A DNA stretch of 64,000 bases from Cohnella thailandensis (lineage in GTDB: Bacteria > Bacillota > Bacilli > Paenibacillales > Paenibacillaceae): positions 266,656-330,655 of the forward strand of contig NZ_JACJVQ010000013.1 of the NCBI RefSeq assembly GCF_014212135.1, given 5' to 3'. The notes beneath the pieces were generated by a model, which saw only the letters and a program-made list of their open reading frames with translations, was not told where the DNA came from and did not search any database. Positions 36,709 through 44,929 of this stretch are shown here, piece by piece. Each line of letters opens with the position of its first letter. The first letter of the stretch is position 1. Both the position numbers and the translations under genes were made by a program.

Positions 36709-37575
36709 ATGCCCCGAACGCACCGCAAAAAATCCAAGTCCGCTTACTTGATCAATTTTTTCTTCGTCACCGTAGGAGCCGTCGTCATGGCGCTTGCGCT
36801 CGAGCTGTTTCTCGTTCCGAACGACATCATCGACGGTGGCATTACCGGGATCTCGATCATCTTGTCCGAGCTGACCGACTTGCCTTTAGGCATCTTCCTC
36901 TTCTTCATCAACCTTCCGTTCCTGTTCCTCGGCTATAAGCAGATCGGCAAATCCTTCACGTTCTATACTCTTTACGGCATTGCGGTCATGTCGGTCATGA
37001 CCCAATTGCTGCATCACGTCCATCCGGCGACGAACGAGAAATTGCTCGCCGTCGGATTCGGGGGCGTGCTGCTGGGCGCCGGCGTCGGTCTCGTGCTTCG
37101 CTTCGGCGGCTCCCTGGACGGAACCGAGATCGTCGCCATCATCCTGTCGAAGAAGCTCCGCATGTCGGTCGGCCAGCTCATCATGATCATCAACCTGTTC
37201 ATCTTCACCGCCGCCGGCTTCGTCTTCGGCTGGGACTCCGCGATGTACTCCGTGTTCGCCTACTACCTGGCGGCAAAGCTGATGGACATCGTCGTCGAAG
37301 GGATCGACGAATCGAAGTCGGTCACGATCATCTCGGTCGAGCATGCCGAGATCGCCGACGCGATCATGCAGCGGCTCGGCCGAAGCACTACGCTGCTCTA
37401 TGCCAAGGTAGGGTACAGCCAGGAAGATACGCAGATGATCTACTGCATCGTCACCCGATTGGAAGTCGCCAAGCTTCGGGACATCGTCCAAGAGATCGAT
37501 TCCAAGGCGCTAATCGCCATTCAAGCGGTGTCTGAGGTCATGGGCGGAGATCTTCAGAAGAAGAACGTCCATTAA
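36709..37575 (+). CDS. YitT-family membrane protein (DUF161/DUF2179)
   Basis: A 288-residue protein with five to six hydrophobic segments in the first 190 residues (VALELFLVPNDIIDGGITGI, LGAGVGLVLRFGGSLDGTE are family motifs), then a cytosolic DUF2179 domain (about 200-285) containing LLYAKVGYSQEDTQMIYCIV. Paralogs are common in spore-formers; substrate unknown. AAGGAG precedes the ATG. Confidence 0.9.
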   Translation: MPRTHRKKSKSAYLINFFFVTVGAVVMALALELFLVPNDIIDGGITGISIILSELTDLPLGIFLFFINLPFLFLGYKQIGKSFTFYTLYGIAVMSVMTQLLHHVHPATNEKLLAVGFGGVLLGAGVGLVLRFGGSLDGTEIVAIILSKKLRMSVGQLIMIINLFIFTAAGFVFGWDSAMYSVFAYYLAAKLMDIVVEGIDESKSVTIISVEHAEIADAIMQRLGRSTTLLYAKVGYSQEDTQMIYCIVTRLEVAKLRDIVQEIDSKALIAIQAVSEVMGGDLQKKNVH

Positions 37576-37618
37576 AAAAGCGGCTAGCCGTATCTGCTGG
37601 GCAGATAGGCAAGCCGCT
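37574..37618. terminator. Bidirectional terminator between yitT-like gene and stalk protein gene
   Basis: Arms AGCGGCT/AGCCGCT plus inner pairing TATCTGC/GCAGATA (37579-37618). The minus-strand side ends in TTTTTTAAT and is the stronger; the plus side ends in CTTGCTTTAA. It lies between two convergent genes. Confidence 0.8.
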
Positions 37619-37624
37619 CTTGCT

Positions 37625-39571
37625 TTAACCTTGTTTCATCGGGATAAACAGGACGTTCATCGGCAGGTTGGAGCCCAGCGCCGTCATAAACGACAGCTCG
37701 ACGAACTCTTCATAAGGTCCCGTTCGATAGAGAACGCATACGTCGCTTTGCTTCTGCAGCAAGCTCGAGTTGGAGACCATGACCGGGATGTCGTTGATCT
37801 TGAACACTCCCGACCACACTCCGCCGCGGGCATTCGCCGCAATCAGCGTATTCGGCTTCACCCGGACCGTCATCTTGTAGACGACGCCGAAGTTCCCCCA
37901 GTTGTTCTCGTAAACGCCGTTCAGCATATCGCGGCCGTCCAGGGAAGGATCGTTCACATGGTCGCCGAACAGCACGCGCTGCGGTTCATCGCCGAGAACC
38001 TCGTCAATATGGATGGTGCGATCCGCGCCATCGAACGTTCCGCGGATATGCTTGGCGTCGCGCGGCAGGTTGCCGAACGTCTTCAACGTCTCCAGAGGAG
38101 CCTTGTCGCCTTCCTTGACCGCGAACAGCGTGAACTCGACCGCCGAGCTCGCGTTCAGGTCGGCGTAAGCGGAGAAGACGTCATAAGGCTTCAGCGCCTG
38201 ATTGCCGAGCTCCGGCATGATCAGCTTCGTCTCGCCCGGTTGGAGCGACGTCAAAGTCGTATTACCCGTCGCGTTCGAATCCAGGTACCGTTCCGAAGCC
38301 AGCTTCCCCGTCCACAGGCCGAAGTAGTTCGGCCCCGCCTGACCGGAAGCTCCCAAGCTGACGTTCGCCACTTCCGAGCTCTTGTTGGTCGCCGCCAGGT
38401 AAATCTTCAGCTTGTCGGTGCCGATGTTGAGGTGATAAACGAACAGGCGGAAATCTCCCGTTACCGTATCCCGGTAAAGCAGACCTTGCTTCGTCAGGTT
38501 CTCCGGGCTGTTGGAAGCGAGCAGCTTGCGGTCGGAGCTGGAGAACGTATAAGGGACCAGCGAATAATTCAGGATCGCTTGGCCGTCCGTGGTGTACATC
38601 TCGCCCGGCTCGATGAATTTCTGATTATATTCCTCTTGGGTGTACATGATCTCGTCCGAGATCGTAACCGAGAGAGAGTAATCGGAATACAACCCGTGCT
38701 TGTCGAGGACCCGCAGATTAATCATTTGTGGGCCCGACGTGAAGAACGCCGGATCGTTGTTGCTCCATACCCGTTCGACGATCGCATTCTCGTCATCCGT
38801 CGACAGGTCGGTATACGTGATCGGCTCGCCGATCTTGTAAACCGTCTTGTCGGTCGTAAACTCCGCGACCGGCGCTTGGTTCGGCGGAAGAACGTTGATC
38901 GTGACCGAATACGGCTCGCTCCATTCCCCGTTCGTATCCATGACCGTGCGCGTAATGGTATAGGAGCCCGGTTCGTTGAACGCCGGATCGTTCCCCGTCC
39001 ATTCCTCTTGGACGATGAATTCCGGATTTTGCGACTTGCTCGTATACGTGACGTTCGTCTGCGTCGCGTAGATCTCCGTCTGATCGACGACGAATTCCGC
39101 CGTCGGCTTCTTGAAGGAGTTCCAAGCAAGAACGATTTGACCTTTGGAAGTCGTCAGAGTGGATCCTGTCGCAGTCGCCCAGGCGCGAACCGGAACCATC
39201 AGGCTGCCCTTCAGCACGTAGGCTTTACCCGCGAAGGTCGAGCTGACTCCGTTCAAGGTATACGTCGACGTGTTCATTTTCCAGCGCATCTCGAGATTGT
39301 TGCCGGTAACGATCGATTCCTTGGTCACGCTATTGAAGCTGATGCTGTAGCCGTAGCGGGCAACGAGCATGCTGAGCGGAGCGTAGGAAACCCCCTTGAC
39401 CGCCGTCGTCGGCTGAACCGAAGGATACTCGACGCCGTTAAGCGCGACTTTGGCCTTGTCTAAGTACAGGCTGAGCGTGTTGTCGCCCGGCTTGGCCTCC
39501 GCGACGTTCGAGAAGGGAATAGAACTAAATACTAGGGATAATAGCAAGAGTGCGGCAAACCATTTTCTCAT
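37625..39571 (-). CDS. Large secreted protein with N-terminal CuAO_N1 stalk domain and PKD-like repeats
   Basis: A 648-residue exported protein. Signal peptide to about residue 27 (VAEAKPG), CuAO_N1 domain about 32-145 (KVALNGVEYPSVQP, MVPVRAWATATG), two PKD-like modules about 155-330 with repeated cores TYTSKSQNP and TYTDLSTDD, each followed by a NDPAF-type segment, then a C-terminal region of unknown fold with GASGQAGPNYFGLWTG. The ATG at 39571 follows AAGGAG. Probably a cell-surface protein; ligand unknown. Confidence 0.83.
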   Translation of the reverse strand: MRKWFAALLLLSLVFSSIPFSNVAEAKPGDNTLSLYLDKAKVALNGVEYPSVQPTTAVKGVSYAPLSMLVARYGYSISFNSVTKESIVTGNNLEMRWKMNTSTYTLNGVSSTFAGKAYVLKGSLMVPVRAWATATGSTLTTSKGQIVLAWNSFKKPTAEFVVDQTEIYATQTNVTYTSKSQNPEFIVQEEWTGNDPAFNEPGSYTITRTVMDTNGEWSEPYSVTINVLPPNQAPVAEFTTDKTVYKIGEPITYTDLSTDDENAIVERVWSNNDPAFFTSGPQMINLRVLDKHGLYSDYSLSVTISDEIMYTQEEYNQKFIEPGEMYTTDGQAILNYSLVPYTFSSSDRKLLASNSPENLTKQGLLYRDTVTGDFRLFVYHLNIGTDKLKIYLAATNKSSEVANVSLGASGQAGPNYFGLWTGKLASERYLDSNATGNTTLTSLQPGETKLIMPELGNQALKPYDVFSAYADLNASSAVEFTLFAVKEGDKAPLETLKTFGNLPRDAKHIRGTFDGADRTIHIDEVLGDEPQRVLFGDHVNDPSLDGRDMLNGVYENNWGNFGVVYKMTVRVKPNTLIAANARGGVWSGVFKINDIPVMVSNSSLLQKQSDVCVLYRTGPYEEFVELSFMTALGSNLPMNVLFIPMKQG

Positions 39572-39737
39572 ACGTGATCTCCTTTGCTTCGACAGAAATG
39601 CGATGGATGGGATCGACTGCAACTGGGCCAGACGTATAACACGATAGGAGTACGTCTTTTCGATACCTTTAATAAGACGCCCTCTATACCGATAAAGTTG
39701 CGGTGCAATTTTTAATCCGCCGGCTTAAGAGCCCGGC

Positions 39738-39777
39738 AAAAACGAACAGCCGCCTGGGCTCTGAACCCTGACGGCTG
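39738..39777 (-). terminator. Terminator after the 67-residue membrane protein gene
   Basis: Minus-strand arms CAGCCG/CGGCTG (39772-39777, 39747-39752) with inner CAGGG/CCC pairing, followed by TTCGTTTTTG. It lies about 33 nt past the stop. Confidence 0.65.
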
Positions 39778-39809
39778 CTTAGGCTCCGCGCGAATCCGAA
39801 ACGGCAAGC

Positions 39810-40013
39810 TTAATCGAACCAAGTAAGCACGACGAAGAGCATCAATCCGAAGGACAGGACCGAGCCTCCGAAGTAAAGGGTCCCCTGGCGCTTCTTGCTC
39901 TGGAAGAACTTTAGAACCCCCATGCTGAAGAGCGAGCCTACCAGCAGAATAAAGATGATCCCGATAACGAACAACCCCGCCGATACATCCGATACGTCTG
40001 TAATTTCACCCAC
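39810..40013 (-). CDS. Small hypothetical membrane protein (67 aa)
   Basis: Two hydrophobic segments (about 13-34 and 49-66) separated by a basic loop FFQSKKRQGTLYF. Family not recognised. The start is GTG at 40013 because AGGGAGG lies 9 nt upstream; an in-frame ATG nine codons earlier has no SD. It has its own terminator, so it looks like an independent gene. Confidence 0.65.
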   Translation of the reverse strand: MGEITDVSDVSAGLFVIGIIFILLVGSLFSMGVLKFFQSKKRQGTLYFGGSVLSFGLMLFVVLTWFD

Positions 40014-40097
40014 GAGTCGAATCCTCCCTTTGAACGCCAAGAAAGTCCTATCCGGCCGATCCCGGGACAGGCTTCTTTTGCTCTTATTATAGCGGAT

Positions 40098-40565
40098 TCA
40101 CTCGGGAATGAACAATTCGACTTCTTGCCGGTCCCCCGGCCTTCTTTTGAAGCGAATAGTCAGTCGCCTGTTGTTCCAGCTCGCTCTCCCCGTTCTCGCA
40201 TAGACAAGGCACGGAAACCGGACGATATGCTTGCGATTGCCGGGCAGGCCGACGATCTTCAGCCTCTCGGAGGTGGCGTGCAGCCTGAGATCCTCCGGAT
40301 GTACCTGAGAAGAGAAGAGGATCGACACGTTCACGTACTTCTCCCCTCTCGCGGTTTCCGCTTTCACCACCGCTTTCTCTTCCGCTTTGGGAGCTTGGGG
40401 AGGCAGCTTCGCCTTCTGCAGAATCTTGTTCACGTATTCGTTCAGCCAAGCGCTGTCGTTCGCCTTGTCCCACTGTTCCACCAGCTTCCAGGGCAGCTCC
40501 CTGCCGAGGAATTTCTGGATCTCCTTAAAGTCGGGGAGCGGTCCGCTATCAAAGAAGGATGCCAC
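40098..40565 (-). CDS. Hsp20-like spore protein, possibly GerT-type
   Basis: A 155-residue protein. Residues 1-50 are helical (LPDFKEIQKFLGRELPWKLV); residues 75-155 form a small beta domain of alpha-crystallin/Hsp20 type (VNVSILFSSQVHPEDLRLHA, then RLTIRFKR near the end). GTG at 40565 is chosen: GGAGG lies 9 nt upstream, and an upstream ATG would fall inside the SigK-like -10. Its divergent placement against gerP suggests a coat or germination role like Bacillus GerT; this is inference. Confidence 0.7.
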   Translation of the reverse strand: MASFFDSGPLPDFKEIQKFLGRELPWKLVEQWDKANDSAWLNEYVNKILQKAKLPPQAPKAEEKAVVKAETARGEKYVNVSILFSSQVHPEDLRLHATSERLKIVGLPGNRKHIVRFPCLVYARTGRASWNNRRLTIRFKRRPGDRQEVELFIPE

Positions 40566-40595
40566 TTTTCCTCTCCTCCGTCGCCTGTTTTCCAA

Positions 40596-40624
40596 CATCA
40601 TATGCCTATTTCCTACGTCGGGTG
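40596..40624 (-). promoter_or_regulatory. SigK-like promoter of the Hsp20-like gene
   Basis: Minus-strand CACC (40621-40624), 16 bp, CATATGATG (40596-40604). Matches mACm-N16-CATAnnnTA but for the last base. The start point would fall about 25-30 nt before the GTG. Confidence 0.5.
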
Positions 40625-40652
40625 TACTCTCTCCGGATTAAGACCGTTAACG

Positions 40653-40681
40653 AACCTCTGGGCATTCGCCTTCATACACTG
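40653..40681 (+). promoter_or_regulatory. SigK-like promoter of the gerP operon
   Basis: AACC (40653-40656), 16 bp, CATACACTG (40673-40681). The gerP operon of Bacillus is SigK-dependent (established); here the site lies about 35 nt before the first gerP start. Confidence 0.6.
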
Positions 40682-40715
40682 AAGCATGATCCTATGCCAA
40701 GGAGCTGATGCGCCC

Positions 40716-40952
40716 ATGCCCTGCATCATCGGTGCCGTAAAAATCATTAGCGTAGGCTCCAGCGCCGTCGTCCAATTCGGGGATTCCATTCAGATCACTC
40801 CGTCCAGCACGAGCAAATCGTATGCCGGAGCCGGCTCGTTCGTCACCGGCGATCTGCCGCGGACGAACAACTTCATCAGCGCAACGAACACGAACGATCC
40901 GGATGTTCAGGATTCTTCCGAAAATACGGTAGGCAATGCCGGTGTCGTATGA
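40716..40952 (+). CDS. GerPA/GerPF-family spore germination protein
   Basis: A 78-residue member of the gerPA/gerPF family: PCIIGAVKIISVGSSAVVQF, FGDSIQITPSSTSKSYAGAG, GSFVTGD and NTNDPDV. GerP proteins sit in the spore coat and let germinants reach their receptors. The ATG at 40716 has AAGGAG upstream; an earlier ATG would lie near the predicted transcription start. It overlaps the next gene by 4 nt. Whether it is the PA or the PF counterpart cannot be settled by eye. Confidence 0.9.
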   Translation: MPCIIGAVKIISVGSSAVVQFGDSIQITPSSTSKSYAGAGSFVTGDLPRTNNFISATNTNDPDVQDSSENTVGNAGVV

Positions 40953-41221
40953 TCCAGTGGAACGTAAACCAGACCATCACGATAAACCAGCTTCGGGTCG
41001 ATGCCGTCACCAACTCCTCGGTTCTTCAGATCGGAAGCGCGGGCAGCATCCAGTCTCTGTCTCAACTGTACAATAGCGGCGGCTTCACCGGGCCGGCGCC
41101 GCCATTGGCGCCGGCTGCGCCCGGGGCGGCAGCTCCGCCCGGGATGCCGTCGAACGTTCAACAAGAGGTTCAAGAGGAAAATCAATTGCTCTCTCTCGTG
41201 CCTCTTCCGAATCCCAGATAA
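40949..41221 (+). CDS. gerPB: Spore germination protein GerPB
   Basis: A 90-residue protein with the GerPB pattern: VNQTITINQLRVDAVTNSSV, LQIGSAGSIQSLSQLYNSGG, then a Pro/Ala-rich stretch (about 48-70) and a polar tail. Coupled to the preceding gene by an ATGA overlap. Confidence 0.92.
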   Translation: MIQWNVNQTITINQLRVDAVTNSSVLQIGSAGSIQSLSQLYNSGGFTGPAPPLAPAAPGAAAPPGMPSNVQQEVQEENQLLSLVPLPNPR

Positions 41222-41251
41222 TTCGAGCATTCGCCGGAGGAGGGATAGACG

Positions 41252-41890
41252 ATGAACTCCCCATGGTACGGAACGCCTCAACCCGCGGTCGATTGGCAGG
41301 CTTGGTTCCAGAAGTGTCAATATTTAGAACAGCAGCTTCAACAGGCGCTCCTCCGGATCGAAGCCATGCAGAAGGAAATCAACGATCTGAAGAGCCGCCC
41401 CCCTATTCATGTCGAATACAATTTCGACCAGCTCAAGGTCTCCAGGCTGGACGGGACGCTGAACATCGGCCTTACCCCGCAGGCGATGCAGGGGGTGGAT
41501 TCGTTCGAGGTACCCGCGCCAGGCATGTGGAGCGCGCCCTCGCAGCCTGAAGACGAGGCGGCCCCGCGCATCCGGGAGCTTCAGCAAGAAGCGGCCGCGT
41601 ACATGGAACGGGAGGCTCCCGCCGTTATCGCCAGGATGTCCGAGGAGATGAACGCCAACGTCGACGTCCAGCATAGCAGGATGATCATCGACGACGTCAA
41701 ATCCCAATTGAACGAGAGAGTCCATTATTACGCAAGAAAGGCTCCTTATCCGGCGACGGGCACCGAGGAGGAGCGCAACAATTGGAGAACGGGGATTATG
41801 GAGAAAACGATGAAGGATGTCGGAACGGCGATCCGCCGTTACTTGGGCAACTTCGCCAATCCCCCTTCCCCGGGAGGAGGAGTCGACTAG
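41252..41890 (+). CDS. gerPC: Spore germination protein GerPC
   Basis: A 212-residue protein. The N-terminal coiled coil (about 20-50: YLEQQLQQALLRIEAMQKEI) is followed by PPIHVEYNFDQLKVSRLDGT, LNIGLTP and a helical C-terminal half. This matches GerPC, the largest GerP protein. The gerPD start overlaps its stop by one base. Confidence 0.92.
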   Translation: MNSPWYGTPQPAVDWQAWFQKCQYLEQQLQQALLRIEAMQKEINDLKSRPPIHVEYNFDQLKVSRLDGTLNIGLTPQAMQGVDSFEVPAPGMWSAPSQPEDEAAPRIRELQQEAAAYMEREAPAVIARMSEEMNANVDVQHSRMIIDDVKSQLNERVHYYARKAPYPATGTEEERNNWRTGIMEKTMKDVGTAIRRYLGNFANPPSPGGGVD

Positions 41891-42093
41891 TGACCCGTTC
41901 AATAGAGATGAACGTGAATAACGGTCCCGTCACGGTAGGCTGCATTCAAGTCCGAGGAGTCGCGAGCTCCTCGTCCATGCTTATCGGGGACACGGAATCT
42001 TACTCGCTGTATTCTTATTTCGATACGCCGGCGGAGTCCGTCATTATCGGTCCTTTCGTACCGCTTCCCGAGCTGGAAGAGGAGGAAGAATGA
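41890..42093 (+). CDS. gerPD: Spore germination protein GerPD
   Basis: A 67-residue protein read from a GTG that overlaps the gerPC stop (TAGTG), with GGAGGAG 7 nt upstream. Sequence features include VNNGPVTVGCIQVRGVASSS and LIGDTESYSLYSYFDTP, typical of GerPD, then an acidic end. Its ATGA overlap couples it to gerPE. Confidence 0.9.
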   Translation: MTRSIEMNVNNGPVTVGCIQVRGVASSSSMLIGDTESYSLYSYFDTPAESVIIGPFVPLPELEEEEE

Positions 42094-42515
42094 GCCTTGC
42101 TTGCCGATTGACAACCGCAGGCTATGTTTACCTTAACACCGTATCCTCGTCCAGCGTAACGCAGTTCGGAGACACTCGGGGTTCGACGAAACAGAAAAAC
42201 CGAGTCATTGCCGTTCAGAGGGCGATTCCCGATTCCTACAAAGACGAAACCCGGTTTGCGTCTTACCCGCTATTCTTCAAGACCCTCTTGAACCCGGGCA
42301 GCGAGCCGCCGGTTCGGATGAACTCCGCGTCCGGCGGGGCTCCCATCCGGATCGGCAGCGTTTACGTGCTGGGGATTACCGCCTCCTCCGTCATGAGGTT
42401 CGGCTGCTCGGGCCCCGTCCAAGGGGAATCGCGCATCGTGAATATCCGGCAATTCAACGATCCGGAAAGGGTGCCGGAAGAGCTCTGGAACCAAAGGCGG
42501 GGCCGACCGGGATAA
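42090..42515 (+). CDS. gerPE: Spore germination protein GerPE
   Basis: A 141-residue GerPE-type protein: TTAGYVYLNTVSSSSVTQFG, FGDTRGSTKQKNRVIAVQR in the first half, and IRIGSVYVLGITASSVMRFG in the second half. Last recognisable gene of the cluster; no separate gerPF follows before the yjcZ-type gene. Confidence 0.9.
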   Translation: MSLACRLTTAGYVYLNTVSSSSVTQFGDTRGSTKQKNRVIAVQRAIPDSYKDETRFASYPLFFKTLLNPGSEPPVRMNSASGGAPIRIGSVYVLGITASSVMRFGCSGPVQGESRIVNIRQFNDPERVPEELWNQRRGRPG

Positions 42516-42591
42516 ACGCTGAATTTAGCCCGTAGGTTAATGCAATAGGTATAAACGCACAGGAATGCATTCGCCTTCCGCATATGCTGAC

Positions 42592-42612
42592 ATTGTGATA
42601 CGACATCACAAT
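42592..42612 (+). other. Perfect inverted repeat before the yjcZ-type gene
   Basis: ATTGTGAT-5 nt-ATCACAAT, 25 nt before the gene. It could be a regulator site or a hairpin in the leader. A CATATGCTG string lies just upstream, but no matching -35 was found. Confidence 0.55.
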
Positions 42613-42636
42613 CACGGATTTCGGGAGGGTTGCACG

Positions 42637-42756
42637 ATGGGTTATCCGGTTGCAGGCACGGGCTGCGGACCAGTCTACGGCGGCATGGGCGCCGCCGCCT
42701 TCGCTCTTGTACTCTTCATCCTGCTCGTTATCATCCTTCGCGCCGGCTGGGTCTAG
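42637..42756 (+). CDS. YjcZ-family sporulation peptide
   Basis: A 39-residue peptide with a Gly/Cys-containing N-terminus (GYPVAGTGCGPVYGGMG) and a single hydrophobic segment AAAFALVLFILLVIIL, the common layout of YjcZ-type spore proteins. GGGAGGG lies 7 nt before the ATG, and a strong terminator follows. Role unknown. Confidence 0.85.
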   Translation: MGYPVAGTGCGPVYGGMGAAAFALVLFILLVIILRAGWV

Positions 42757-42782
42757 GATAGAAGGAATCAGCCCCCGCATGT

Positions 42783-42818
42783 CGCCTTGCCGGATCGCCG
42801 GCAAGGCGGTTTTCTTGC
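42783..42818 (+). terminator. Terminator after the yjcZ-type gene
   Basis: Perfect 11-bp stem CGCCTTGCCGG/CCGGCAAGGCG with a 4-nt loop, followed by GTTTTCTTG. There is no T run on the minus side, so it acts forward. Confidence 0.85.
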
Positions 42819-42821
42819 TTG

Positions 42822-44513
42822 TCAGGCCGACCCGGAGGGTCCGGGAGTGATCTGCCCCAGCTTAAGCGACAACTGAAGCTGCAGCCGATCCTCCGGATCG
42901 TCGAGGGAAACGCCGAGGATGCTTTGAATCTTATCCAGACGATAGACCACCGTGTTGTAATGGGCGAACAGCTTCTCCGAGGTCAGCTTGATGTTCCCGT
43001 TGCAGCGGAAGAACATCTCCAGCGTCTCGACGAGCCGGCCCCCGCCCTTGCGGTCCGCTTGCTGCAGCGGGACGGAGAAGCGCCCCAGGAATTGCTCTCT
43101 CTCTTCGCTGTTCGGAATCAAATAGAGCAGCGAATAGACTCCCAGCCGGTCATAGGTCACCACTTCCCCCTGAAGCCCGCACACTTCCGCCACTTGCCGC
43201 GCGCGTTTCGCTTGGGACAAGCTGGCGGGAAGCTGTTCCGTGCGATCCGACACCCGCCCCGAGTAGAGCTTCAGATCGGGGTCGCCGAGCAGGGGGCGCA
43301 GCTCGGCAAGCAACCGCTGCAGCATGCCGGATGGCGATGCCTCGGCTTGCGGATCCAGCCTCATCGGCTCCGGCACGGGAAGGATCAGCGCGAGTTCGCC
43401 GCCGATAGGCGCCGCCAGAATCGCGTCGACGACGCGGAGCCGTTCGGAACGAAGCCTGCGGGCAAGCTCCCGCAGCCTATCCGCCGAAGGCTGTTGCTCC
43501 GTCAACCCGACGATAACGGCGCAGAGCGGCGTTTGCTCCGGAATCGCGCAGCCGCACACTTCGGCGCGAAGCTTCCAATCGCTCTCCGAAACGATCTTGC
43601 CTTGCAGCCAATCCTGGAGGAATTGATCCAGGTATTTGCCTTCCACCTCGCGCACCGCCTCGACGTTCGCGAGCTCCAGGCCCGCCAGCGAGGACAAGCG
43701 TTCGACGCTCAGCGCGTCGAGCGGCAAGATATCCCGATTCCGTTCGAGCAGGACGAGGCAGGCTTGCTTCGTTCTTCTGGCCGGGATCGGATGGACATAA
43801 GCGCGACAAGCGTTCTGAAGCTGCACGAAGCCGTTGCTTACTCCTCTTCCGACGTGACGATACGTAAGAGATTGCACGAGCGGCCACGCTTCGACCGGAT
43901 CCGCGTTGCGAAGCCCTTCGGACAGCCATGGCTTCTCCTGCTCCCGGACAACCGCGACGGGGTTGCCGAGCATCGACTCCATGGCGTCCAGAAAAGCATA
44001 TAGGCCGCTTCCGTCGAGAAGCAGTCGGGTCATGCTCTGTATGCGGTTCTGCAGATCCGCGAGAAGCGCCGTTTCCTGCGCCAGGACGCTCTCCATGACC
44101 GTTCGCACGACGTCGGAGAAGCTCGTCTCCGGAGGCAGCTCGATTAGCGGGACGCGCTGGCGGTCCGCCTCTTCCATAACCTCCTTCGGCACGTCGTCGA
44201 CGAATCGCTTCGACCGGATCCCTAACGCCGCAACCCCTCTTTTGGCCAGCTCGGGAATGAGCTGCCGGAGCTTCTCGGGCTCTTCGCGGAACGGATATCC
44301 CGCCGTGACGAGCAGCTCGCCCGCGCGAACCCGGGACTCGGTATCGGGAACCTCCATGACGTTCACTCTCGTTATCGCGGCATGAATGCCTTTCTCCCCG
44401 GCCATCAGGCGCGCTTGCGAGAACAGCGGCAGACGAAGCAGGTCTTTGACCGTGAACGCGGCATCTTCGGGGCGGTTGTCGGGATTCGGTTCCTTGCGAG
44501 GTATTGCAGCCAT
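42822..44513 (-). CDS. PucR-family transcriptional regulator
   Basis: A 563-residue regulator. The N-terminal PucR sensory domain spans about 15-135 (FTVKDLLRLPLFSQARLMAG, VMEVPDTESRVRAGELLVTA); a GGDEF-like central region spans about 290-430; the C-terminal helix-turn-helix (about 500-555) reads LVETLEMFFRCNGNIKLTSE and LFAHYNTVVYRLDKIQSILG. PucR proteins control purine or nitrogen compound use, but no such genes lie nearby, so the target is unknown. The ATG at 44513 gives a better SD distance than the one two codons earlier. Confidence 0.9.
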   Translation of the reverse strand: MAAIPRKEPNPDNRPEDAAFTVKDLLRLPLFSQARLMAGEKGIHAAITRVNVMEVPDTESRVRAGELLVTAGYPFREEPEKLRQLIPELAKRGVAALGIRSKRFVDDVPKEVMEEADRQRVPLIELPPETSFSDVVRTVMESVLAQETALLADLQNRIQSMTRLLLDGSGLYAFLDAMESMLGNPVAVVREQEKPWLSEGLRNADPVEAWPLVQSLTYRHVGRGVSNGFVQLQNACRAYVHPIPARRTKQACLVLLERNRDILPLDALSVERLSSLAGLELANVEAVREVEGKYLDQFLQDWLQGKIVSESDWKLRAEVCGCAIPEQTPLCAVIVGLTEQQPSADRLRELARRLRSERLRVVDAILAAPIGGELALILPVPEPMRLDPQAEASPSGMLQRLLAELRPLLGDPDLKLYSGRVSDRTEQLPASLSQAKRARQVAEVCGLQGEVVTYDRLGVYSLLYLIPNSEEREQFLGRFSVPLQQADRKGGGRLVETLEMFFRCNGNIKLTSEKLFAHYNTVVYRLDKIQSILGVSLDDPEDRLQLQLSLKLGQITPGPSGSA

Positions 44514-44519
44514 ATCCAT

Positions 44520-44839
44520 TCCTCCTAGTCGTGCGCATTCGCATAAGCTCGCAGGTTCGGCTTCCTTGGCCTTCGCATCAGCTTTGCTTGCGTATTGGTG
44601 CTGTGAATATCCGGGTTACCGCTTAATTTGCGTTAGGTATCGTAACGACCGTCATTGAATTGCGAGACTTCGGCATACTTTGTGTTATATTTTATAACAT
44701 ATTTGGGCAAATGTCTTTAGAGACTTCCTCCAATAATATGAAAATTACACTGCACCCATTTAATAAAAGCCTGAATAAGACCGAATTTCATGTTATAATT
44801 AGTGACACTTGCGATTTATCCGACTTTTATAAACAACGC
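44520..44839. other. AT-rich intergenic stretch with palindrome, no gene seen
   Basis: About 320 bp between the pucR start and the fuc terminator. It holds a 17-nt near-palindrome (44683-44699, arms TGTTATA/TATAACA) and a forward extended -10 TGTTATAAT (44791-44799) with no convincing -35. No coding frame with an SD was found. The palindrome could be an operator for pucR. Confidence 0.5.
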
Positions 44840-44897
44840 AAAAAAAAGAGCGACTCTTCCCCATCATCGCAAGATGACGCGAAGAATCGCTCTTTTC
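44840..44897 (-). terminator. Terminator of the fucose operon
   Basis: Long minus-strand hairpin: AAAAGAGCGA/TCGCTCTTTT, TCTTC/GGAAGA and GTCATC/GATGAT pairing around a 4-nt loop, followed by more T. It lies about 35 nt past the fucU stop. Confidence 0.85.
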
Positions 44898-44929
44898 GTA
44901 AACCTTTAAGCATTTATGCCGTCCATCGA

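Noticed and set aside
42555..42589. A SigK promoter for the yjcZ-type gene
   Set aside because: CATATGCTG is present, but the nearest mACm-type -35 is 19 bp away rather than 16-17.
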